DNA of 6,117 nt, taken from assembly GCA_026388755.1 (NCBI GenBank), contig JAPLJE010000011.1, positions 2,103 through 8,219 on the forward strand, in the 5' to 3' direction. The stretch comes from Deltaproteobacteria bacterium (GTDB lineage: Bacteria; Desulfobacterota; Desulfobacteria; Desulfobacterales; Desulfatirhabdiaceae). Numbering within the stretch: the stretch's first letter is position 1; each line of letters begins with the position of its first letter. Both the position numbers and the translations under genes were made by a program. Below, in pieces: positions 1 through 5,363 of this stretch. The notes under the pieces were generated by a model. The model was not told where the DNA came from. It saw nothing but the letters and a program-made list of their open reading frames with translations, and ran no database searches.

Positions 1-294
1 TGCAACTTGGGGTGTGACTTGTGTTGCGTGGAACTGAGTAGTTGCTGGCGCTAAATAATGACAGCGTGCTCATTTACAATTCACTCCGAAAAAACATGCT
101 GGAGAGCGGCATAAATAGTTTTTTTTCGACAACACTCCATGGACTCATTCCAGGTTGCCCTGCTAAAAACAGTAGCTGTGTATATCCCCTGTTAATAAAT
201 TGTTATGAGTTGTACTGTCACTCAGATCAGAACTCATTTTAAGATTTGCCACTTCAATGTCGATTCTGAATACATTAGAAAACCTGCGAAATTA
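1..294. other. Gene-free interval downstream of the cluster
   Basis: No convincing coding region, RNA gene or transposon end is visible. A 66-codon plus-strand frame with a TTG start (42-242) has no ribosome binding site and an unremarkable, cysteine-scattered product. The only structure is the A/T-tract hairpin at 87-128. The interval probably marks the edge of the defence cluster. Confidence 0.4.
87..128. terminator. Possible bidirectional hairpin terminator
   Basis: CGAAAAAAC (87-95) faces GTTTTTTTTCG (118-128), and inside them ATGC (96-99) faces GCAT (109-112) across a 9-nt loop. On the minus strand this gives a short stem followed by GTTTTTTCGG, in the right place to end transcription of the leftward gene cluster. 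The GC part of the stem is weak (4 bp) and the arms are unequal, so the call is tentative. Confidence 0.25.
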
Positions 295-759
295 TTATTT
301 TAAAAGCTGGTTGCTGTTAAAGGATGATCCAGCTTCCCTTTTCCTTTCAACATTTCTTGCGGCTTTCAACATGTCAACAAACAAAGCGTAATGAGCGTAT
401 TCGGATTTGTATTTATAAGCGACCTTTTCCAAGTCGTCTATAAGTTCATAATAGTATGTTTCATCTTCCCATTTGGGGTTTTCTTGCTTCTCTGTTCGTG
501 GATCTTTTCTATTAGATGGATTCGCATGAGAAAGATGCTCAGATATCAGCCCCCATCGTTTCGCCCATTTCTTATCGACACCCTTCAAATTAAAAACCTC
601 AATTATTCGTCTTGTGTGCAACAGCCAACCTTCCAGACACAAGTTGCGTATGAAGGGATCGGAATAAGCTTTAATACCGAGTTTGCAGCGAATTAGCATA
701 TCAAATTCGTACCTCAAATCTTCTTCGGTATAATTTAGAAAAAAATCTCCATTTCTCAT
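295..759 (-). CDS. Uncharacterised helical protein, 154 aa
   Basis: I do not recognise a named family. The product is small, highly charged and probably all-helical, with no signal peptide or membrane segment. Residues 15-56 (LRYEFDMLIRC, then NLCLEGWLLHTRRIIEVF) and LISEHLSHA at 71-79 resemble widespread uncharacterised ~150-aa proteins with an 'LE.FLLH.R.LIDFF' helix and a later 'ISKHLAHLT' motif; that comparison is from memory. The two conserved His-containing segments give a faint HEPN-like impression, but a clear RxxxxH motif is not established. An in-frame ATG at 771 is possible, but GAGGAG at 764-769 precedes the ATG at 759, with 4 nt after its GGAG core, so the shorter form is chosen. 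It follows the HsdR tail by about 138 nt in the same orientation and is AT-rich (about 37% GC in the stretch I counted). Such genes are often found beside defence loci. Confidence 0.72.
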   Translation of the reverse strand: MRNGDFFLNYTEEDLRYEFDMLIRCKLGIKAYSDPFIRNLCLEGWLLHTRRIIEVFNLKGVDKKWAKRWGLISEHLSHANPSNRKDPRTEKQENPKWEDETYYYELIDDLEKVAYKYKSEYAHYALFVDMLKAARNVERKREAGSSFNSNQLLK

Positions 760-763
760 CTTT

Positions 764-769
764 CTCCTC
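764..769 (-). promoter_or_regulatory. Ribosome binding site deciding the start of the 154-aa gene
   Basis: The minus strand reads GAGGAG; its GGAG core ends 4 nt before the ATG at 759. The alternative ATG at 769-771 overlaps this motif and has no purine-rich site of its own upstream. Confidence 0.5.
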
Positions 770-771
770 AT

Positions 772-897
772 CTTTTTCGACTGGAATAAAACATTGCAGC
801 ACCGACCTGCCCTCGGGTTGATCGCGCCCGCAGTCCTACCTGTCCCTTCTGGCGGCTGGTGGAGAAAGGCCCCCGGCTAATTGATTTGATGGTTTCT
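772..897 (-). other. GC-rich spacer after the HsdR tail with an imperfect direct repeat
   Basis: This 126-nt gap lies between the HsdR-tail stop and the 154-aa gene. It is visibly richer in GC than the gene downstream. Two related ~21-nt units lie at 796-816 and 830-850 (both begin GCAG on the plus strand and share ACCTG followed by CCCT), offset by 34 nt. An imperfect inverted pair (CCTTTCT and AGAAGG on the minus strand, around 845-869) is present, but no T-run follows, so it is not called a terminator. Reading frames through it are shadows. Confidence 0.3.
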
Positions 898-1206
898 TCA
901 TGCCATTGCATACACACTGTGCCCCGCGCCATAATAGGCATCATAGACATGCTGGAACACCGCTGTGGTTTTTTGATCGAATAGTTCCGGGGTGTAGGCC
1001 CTCGGCAAACCCTGATCCAGCATTTTCTCAATGGTTACCCGAACCTCGGCACGGGTCTGCAACCTTTCCTTGTCTTTAAGGATAAGGTCACCGAGTCCCA
1101 GAATGGATAGGTCTTCTGCAATGTGATCCTGAATCCATTTCTCGTTAAGTTCAGAGTGATTTACCTGAGAAATCTTTTCATATTTTACATAGCTGGGCTT
1201 ACCCAT
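898..1206 (-). pseudogene. Chimeric ORF: N-terminus of a PD-(D/E)XK-type nuclease family fused to the C-terminus of HsdR
   Basis: The frame encodes 102 residues from two unrelated sources. Residues 1-51, including NEKWIQDHIAEDLSILGLGD and then LILKDKERLQ, resemble the opening of a family of predicted restriction-like nucleases ('LHE.WL...I..DPSILGLGDL...D.ER.QPRAGRLDLLL'). The fragment stops just before the catalytic D and ExE strands would appear. Residues 54-102 (EVRVTIEKMLDQGLPRAYTP, then AVFQHVYDAYYGAGHSVYA) match the extreme C-terminus of type I HsdR, the helical part that docks on the methylase. The join is at about 1048-1053, at an Arg-Ala pair that both parents would plausibly contain. 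HsdR is normally about 1,000 residues, so its nuclease and helicase motor are gone. The start at 1206 was chosen over one at 1263 because GGAGGGAG (1216-1223) precedes it. It may be translated but should have neither activity. A missing assembly segment is the main alternative. Confidence 0.75.
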
Positions 1207-1215
1207 GATAATCAT

Positions 1216-1223
1216 CTCCCTCC
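1216..1223 (-). promoter_or_regulatory. Strong ribosome binding site deciding the start of the chimeric ORF
   Basis: The minus strand reads GGAGGGAG, 9 nt before the ATG at 1206. A second ATG at 1215 is too close to it, and the in-frame ATG at 1263 lacks such a site. This was presumably the initiation signal of the ancestral nuclease gene. Confidence 0.6.
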
Positions 1224-1264
1224 AACATCTGCTTTGGAAATAACTTATAATGATTGATAACAAA

Positions 1265-2179
1265 TCACGGCAGAATTAGATCGGGTTGTTTTTGTTTGAA
1301 TTTCGACCACTCCTGAGCATGATCAGCATCTGAAAGTCGTTTTAGCCTCACGGTTTTTTCATTCGTTCCCGCATCTTCATCCAAACCAATCCCAAAATCT
1401 ATGCCACCTATTTCTGTTAAAAGAAAACGATCGTGCAGCTTGTTCCATGGCCAAACGGCTATTTCCAGTCTGATATTTTGTGGAATCATGATCCTCAAGT
1501 GCCGGTTACATTGGTCTTCCAAATGGCTGATTACGGATTTCGTGATTTCAGTGACTCCATTTTGACCTAAATGATAGGTGAGTTTACCAACCGGCGGGCC
1601 ATATTTTTTATTCTCAAGATATTTTAAAAAGCATATCAACACATTTTTATATTTAGAGACGGGAGACCCTTGTTGATTCTCCAGTTTGAAATTTCGATCC
1701 ACAAGCATTACTTCACGAGCATTTTCAAGTAGAGAACTGACAGCGGTTACCATCTTTTCAGCCTCTCTCTCGACAACAATGCTTGGAGGCGCTGCCCAGT
1801 TTTCTTTATCAAACAGTGTAATGTCCCTAACCAGAATATGATTTTCAGAACCAGAATATTGTTCGACCAGAATCCCTCTGTATGGCCATGATTTATGCAT
1901 ATTATCTGTCTGGCTCCGCCAATCTCCATTTTCAACCAGCTTTTGCCTGCAATATAACGCCTTCTTTTTACCTAAGATTATTAAAGCTTCTTTTAATCTA
2001 TGACGAGCAATTGGAGCATTATTAGAAATTCTGATTGTATCCCGTACCACATTCGCCCAATGATCCTTTTTTATTTCTGAAACAAGTCTGCCTTTATCGC
2101 GACCGAATGATTCTATGATGAAGCAGGCCTTGTCTTCATTGGTGAAGAAAGAAGGATCAACTGCATATTCATATATCAT
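1265..2179 (-). CDS. ATPase partner protein with C-terminal PLD-like (MIT_C-like) domain
   Basis: A 304-residue protein, translationally coupled to the ATPase gene (TGATG overlap; AAGGAG at 2191-2196). The N-terminal ~130 residues (FIIESFGRDKGRLVSEIKKD, later RWKSWPYRG-like sequence around 96-102) match no domain I recognise. The C-terminal half looks like the phospholipase D-like fold: a hydrophobic strand AREVMLVDRNF (154-164) in the place of the 'xxLIDPYF' strand, then LHDRFLLT (248-255) followed by FGIGLD (262-267). An HDR motif followed after a short gap by a G.GLD is characteristic of MIT_C, the PLD-like domain of eukaryotic MITD1, and of related bacterial proteins. The PLD HxK catalytic pair is replaced by HDR, so a nuclease or lipase reaction cannot be assumed. 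No signal peptide or membrane helix is visible. As the coupled partner of a Toprim-less ATPase it is the likely effector or sensor of a two-gene module. The fold call is by eye, moderate confidence; the gene itself is secure. Confidence 0.85.
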   Translation of the reverse strand: MIYEYAVDPSFFTNEDKACFIIESFGRDKGRLVSEIKKDHWANVVRDTIRISNNAPIARHRLKEALIILGKKKALYCRQKLVENGDWRSQTDNMHKSWPYRGILVEQYSGSENHILVRDITLFDKENWAAPPSIVVEREAEKMVTAVSSLLENAREVMLVDRNFKLENQQGSPVSKYKNVLICFLKYLENKKYGPPVGKLTYHLGQNGVTEITKSVISHLEDQCNRHLRIMIPQNIRLEIAVWPWNKLHDRFLLTEIGGIDFGIGLDEDAGTNEKTVRLKRLSDADHAQEWSKFKQKQPDLILP

Positions 2180-3858
2180 CAGTCGAAAAGCTCCTTCTCT
2201 CTCTCGTCAAAAAATCCGTCTGGCCAGTCTGTTTCAAAATCACCATCTTCAGTTATGGGAATATTGGCCACAATTGAACCGAGTTTACCCGGCATCACAT
2301 AAATAACACCGACATCTTTATTCGTTACGGGAACACCTTTATTCTCGCCTCTGTGCGTTGCACGGATGCGTCGCAAGATACGCAGGATGAGATGCTCTGA
2401 ATGGGTCTCAAGGATAAAAATGAGATCGGGGTATTCGCGCACCTGCTCTATAAAGAGGTCGCCAAGGGCCACCTGGAAGGCAGGATGGATATGCAGCTCA
2501 GGTTGTTCGATAACCACCAGCCCTGTTTTGTGATGCAAAGCAGCAACCACCACAGGAAGGACCTGGGAAATGCCGACGCCGATGTCCTGGGGCGCCAGTT
2601 CGATATCTCTGGCCTCGTCCCGGATAAGCAGGCGGCGCTTTACCGGCAGCGCAAGCAGGCTGTCGCACAGGTTCATATCCTCGTCAAGGAAACGGCCCTG
2701 CAGAACGGACAGCGTGAGCGGGTTGTCAACCTCGAGTTCCCGGTATTTCTTCACCTCCACACTGTAACCGGAATTGAGGCGATCCTCACGGGCCAGCCAT
2801 CCGTTCACCTTGTCGATAAAAGTGTCTTCACTGAAAAATAGGGTGTCATAGGCAGCCAGGCCGTTTGCCCAGCGGGACTCTTCCGGAGAAGTTGCGGGTT
2901 TGTGGGCACGATTTGGTACCTCCCTTAATGGGCCGACATAGCAGAGTTTGCGCAACCCGTCCCTAACCAATTCCCCAGGCCCAACTGCCAGGGTGCTAAA
3001 TAGACGGATAACATTGTGTTTGTCCTCAATATCAATGCCTTCTGCCCATATTGTATTCTCCAGAGAAAGATTTTTTCCCCAGTTCGGCAATGCTGAGCGT
3101 TGCTCCTCAAGATATATCGGTTTTGTAAGGCCAGGCACCCCTTTATCAAGGTTCATATAAAGAAAAAAATATATAAAGATAGAACCGCTATCGTCTAATT
3201 CAGGATCTTCCCATAACTCCGGGTCCGGTTCCTCATCACTACAAGCTTCAATAAATTTAGCCACCCTTTCCTTGATTTCATCGGGGTCATCTGACTCACG
3301 TAAAAATATGGGGTTGAACGGATTTATCTTTGTAATATACACTTGAAGCCCATCTGGTGAAGATTCTACAGAAATTAAATCTTTACCGTTTGTACATACT
3401 GTGTAAAGGGCTATATATGGTTTAGTGAATTGCTCACTCCATCGAATGGTTACTTCGATCTGTGCATTGTTAACCCGTGACACTGCCTGAAGCAGATAAG
3501 CGTTTCCTGCGTTATCAAGCTTATCCGTGCCGAAATATTCTACTCCACCGTCATAATAAATTGGTATATCTTCGTTTCTCAGATCGAGTTCAAAACCTAT
3601 CTTGATAGGCAGGTTTGTATCATGCTTATGGACCAGACTCTCAAATCCGCCAAGGTCGATGGCGTCACCACCCAAGAGCGTCCGGTCCGGGTTCAGGTTC
3701 TGCCGTTCAAATATCTCGCGGGCATAGTGCAGGGCCTGGATTATGGTTGACTTGCCCGCCGAGTTAGGGCCGAAGAGCAGGGTGATGGGTTTGAGTTCCA
3801 CCCGAACCTGCTCCCGGATGCCTTTGAAATTTTCAATGGTGATGGCAGTGATGGACAT
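2179..3858 (-). CDS. AAA/SMC-type ATPase with DUF3696-like C-terminus (OLD-like ATPase without Toprim domain)
   Basis: A 559-residue ABC/SMC-class ATPase, probably cytosolic and dimerising on ATP. The N-terminus ITIENFKGIRE leads into the Walker A motif GPNSAGKST (residues 30-38), with the DLGGFESLVH segment typical of this group at about 68-77. The C-terminal half has a signature-like GVGISQVLPVV (427-437), Walker B with catalytic acidic residues LVVIEQPELHIHP (447-459), and the switch histidine in LETHSEHLILRILRRI (483-498). The end, with VIYVMPGKLGSIV and DWPDGFFDEREKELF, matches the DUF3696 pattern. No Toprim nuclease follows, so it is not a complete OLD nuclease and probably relies on a separate effector. 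The middle (about residues 80-250) is AT-rich and variable, with an acidic stretch at about 208-223. AAAGGGG lies 5 nt before the ATG. The stop overlaps the next start by 1 nt (TGATG), marking the downstream gene as a partner. Defence function is inferred from family and locus. Confidence 0.9.
   Translation of the reverse strand: MSITAITIENFKGIREQVRVELKPITLLFGPNSAGKSTIIQALHYAREIFERQNLNPDRTLLGGDAIDLGGFESLVHKHDTNLPIKIGFELDLRNEDIPIYYDGGVEYFGTDKLDNAGNAYLLQAVSRVNNAQIEVTIRWSEQFTKPYIALYTVCTNGKDLISVESSPDGLQVYITKINPFNPIFLRESDDPDEIKERVAKFIEACSDEEPDPELWEDPELDDSGSIFIYFFLYMNLDKGVPGLTKPIYLEEQRSALPNWGKNLSLENTIWAEGIDIEDKHNVIRLFSTLAVGPGELVRDGLRKLCYVGPLREVPNRAHKPATSPEESRWANGLAAYDTLFFSEDTFIDKVNGWLAREDRLNSGYSVEVKKYRELEVDNPLTLSVLQGRFLDEDMNLCDSLLALPVKRRLLIRDEARDIELAPQDIGVGISQVLPVVVAALHHKTGLVVIEQPELHIHPAFQVALGDLFIEQVREYPDLIFILETHSEHLILRILRRIRATHRGENKGVPVTNKDVGVIYVMPGKLGSIVANIPITEDGDFETDWPDGFFDEREKELFD
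2191..2196 (-). promoter_or_regulatory. Ribosome binding site of the ATPase partner gene
   Basis: The minus strand reads AAGGAG, 11 nt before the ATG at 2179, inside the last codons of the ATPase gene. The spacing is slightly long; with the TGATG stop-start overlap it suggests coupled translation at a matched dosage. Confidence 0.5.
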
Positions 3859-3863
3859 GGTTT

Positions 3864-3870
3864 CCCCTTT
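3864..3870 (-). promoter_or_regulatory. Ribosome binding site of the ATPase gene
   Basis: The minus strand reads AAAGGGG, 5 nt before the ATG at 3858. It lies just beyond the stop codon of the RhuM-like relic, so the ATPase has its own initiation signal even though the upstream frame is broken. Confidence 0.6.
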
Positions 3871-3873
3871 TAC

Positions 3874-4104
3874 TCATTGATCAGCAGGTTGATTATTTCG
3901 TTGAGGTTCTAAAGCTTGACTGACTTGTTCGATCCGGCAATTCTTTTTCTCGAAAAAATTGCGCATATTCTTGGCAATAAACGAATGCTCATGTTCAAAG
4001 ATGAGGTGAACCTGCTCCTGGGTCAGCCAACCGGTCTCATCGTCCAGCCGGAAACTGGCCTGGACTTGACTCTGACTGTTCCGGCAAAGAAGGTGTTCTC
4101 TCAT
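3874..4104 (-). pseudogene. RhuM-family N-terminal relic (truncated, probably frameshifted)
   Basis: The open frame gives 76 residues. The central part, FRLDDETGWLTQEQ followed by LIFEHEHSFIAKNMRNFFEK, resembles the N-terminal helix-turn-helix-like region of RhuM/virulence-protein homologues (typically 'V.LEDETVWLTQ.QMAELF....S.I..HI.NIF..GEL'). Those proteins are usually about 300 or more residues and are common cargo of type I loci; their biochemical role is poorly established. After NFFEK the frame leaves the family pattern. A shift at the AAAAAG run (3943-3948) would restore a GEL-like KELPDRTSQ. A third frame at 3873-3908 reads NLNEIINLLINE before a TAA, which looks like a more natural protein end than the actual tail. 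The ORF begins 32 nt after hsdS with no clear Shine-Dalgarno site, and a tiny reading frame (ATG at 4118, MGNKR-stop) overlaps its start, consistent with another lost base. The alternative is a genuine short protein. Family resemblance was judged by eye. Confidence 0.55.
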
Positions 4105-4136
4105 CGTTTATTGCCCATGGTCAGAAGGTGAAAGCA

Positions 4137-5363
4137 TCACAATTCTCCCCGGAAGGCACGTTGGGCAAGGGAGTTGAAGAGATTGCTTGCTTGTTCTTTT
4201 TGTCGTCTGTGATTGGCCATAGTGTATTTGACCTTTGCAACAATCCTGGAAAACATTTTCTGCAGTTCCAATGGAGGAGAATACGTTTTAATATTTACCA
4301 TCCTTGTTAAACCCAAATCTTGGTTTGTAATGCCATGAGTAAATCGTTGAGATTGTGAATAGCAATAAGCGGTGTTAAGCATACTCTCAAGCCAAACTGG
4401 TTCAGCTTTTTTGTGATTTGTTTTAAGTAGAGAAACATGTACCCATACGGCTATTTCTTGATCTGAGTCAAAAACAGCAGCTATGCCTGTAGTTCCCCCT
4501 TTTGTATATAGAATGTCCCCTTTTTCTGGCTTACATTTCAGCCACTGTCTTTTCGCCTCTTCCCGACTTATATATTTTAAGTCTTCCCAAATAATTTTCC
4601 CTGGACGTATATGTCTTGTTGATAAGAACGGAATCCCGTTTGTTGAATATTGAGGGCTGATATGCGGGCCATCTTTAGCAGAGTGAATAAAATCTCCAAG
4701 AGTACCCCAAGGCCACCCCCTGGGATTGGTGACCGGATCGCCGAACATATCGAGAAAGGTGGCGCGGAGGAAGTCGTCGGCAAGTTTGATGGCCGCTTGC
4801 CGTTTCCGACGGATGGCGTCGGCTTTGTCCAGAATGGCCGCAATACGCTTCTGCTCAGTCAGTGGTGGCAGGGGGATAGGAAATGTTTTAATTTTAGTTA
4901 AATTGAGAGCAGACTGGGCTGTTTTGCTGGAAAGTGAATTTAGCTTTCGAACTGACGGGGGATTATTCAACCAATGCCAGGCATATCGTTTATTCACTTT
5001 TTTGGTGTCAAAACTAATCTTTGCCATGTTGGCTGGAATAACAGCAAAATCGTGTCCATTTAGATCATCTAAATAAGCAGAATAACCAATAGAACCAATT
5101 TTTATCATTAACAAGTCACCAATGCGCACTTGGCTTCTTTTTAATTCATCAGCTTTCTCTTCAGAAATATATCTAATTTCTTTCCACTCGAATTGGCTAT
5201 TAGTAATATTCTTCCCCTGCAACACAGGAACGCCGTTAGGTCTGTAGTCTGAGGTCTTCAAGCTTGATCCAAAGGGGCCGTCTACAATGGCATTTTTATT
5301 TGGCGAAGCGATTTCGGTCAAAGTGGACCAGGTCCACCCTTGCGGCAGAGTGTGCAATATCAT
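4137..5363 (-). CDS. hsdS: Type I restriction-modification specificity subunit HsdS
   Basis: HsdS chooses the DNA target of the type I complex: each of its two target-recognition domains (TRDs) reads one half of a bipartite site, and the helical conserved regions set the spacing and bind HsdM. The 408-residue product is full length. It starts [10 protein letters not shown], has TRD1 at about residues 5-160 (with DGPFGSSLK and [10 protein letters not shown]), a central conserved region at about 162-210 ([19 protein letters not shown], then FLDMFGDP), TRD2 at about 213-358 (opening [13 protein letters not shown], with KDGPHIS and [10 protein letters not shown]), and a distal conserved helix at about 362-408 ending RAFRGEL. 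The start at 5363 was preferred to an in-frame ATG 57 nt upstream: it gives the classic 4-nt ATGA overlap with hsdM, has a GAGGGGG site 8 nt upstream, and gives a normal HsdS N-terminus. TRD1 is clearly more AT-rich than the core, usual for exchanged TRDs. The target sequence cannot be predicted from this reading. Confidence 0.95.
   Translation of the reverse strand: MILHTLPQGWTWSTLTEIASPNKNAIVDGPFGSSLKTSDYRPNGVPVLQGKNITNSQFEWKEIRYISEEKADELKRSQVRIGDLLMIKIGSIGYSAYLDDLNGHDFAVIPANMAKISFDTKKVNKRYAWHWLNNPPSVRKLNSLSSKTAQSALNLTKIKTFPIPLPPLTEQKRIAAILDKADAIRRKRQAAIKLADDFLRATFLDMFGDPVTNPRGWPWGTLGDFIHSAKDGPHISPQYSTNGIPFLSTRHIRPGKIIWEDLKYISREEAKRQWLKCKPEKGDILYTKGGTTGIAAVFDSDQEIAVWVHVSLLKTNHKKAEPVWLESMLNTAYCYSQSQRFTHGITNQDLGLTRMVNIKTYSPPLELQKMFSRIVAKVKYTMANHRRQKEQASNLFNSLAQRAFRGEL

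Noticed and set aside
42..242. 66-codon plus-strand frame with a TTG start
   Set aside because: No Shine-Dalgarno site, no recognisable motif, and it contains the A/T hairpin; likely chance.
391..696. Plus-strand frame with a hydrophobic N-terminus (FGFVFISDLF, FIIVCFIFPFGVFLLL), tempting as a small membrane protein
   Set aside because: It is the complement of the charged helical 154-aa gene: Lys/Glu/Asp-rich codons read as hydrophobic on the other strand. No ribosome binding site supports it.
768..1031. 87-codon minus-strand frame across the HsdR tail and spacer
   Set aside because: Over 898-1031 it overlaps the recognisable HsdR C-terminus in another frame; basic, repetitive product without family features.
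1207..1264. Possible promoter (TATAAG-like -10) before the chimeric ORF
   Set aside because: No -35 element at 16-18 nt; the AT-rich gap is enough to explain the match.
2401..2841. 146-codon plus-strand open frame
   Set aside because: Lies wholly antisense to the conserved C-terminal ATPase region; no ribosome binding site and no family resemblance. It arises from the GC-rich codon pattern of the real gene.
2179..3858. Calling the ATPase an OLD-family nuclease (GajA-like)
   Set aside because: No Toprim domain follows the ATPase motifs; the C-terminus matches the DUF3696 pattern instead.
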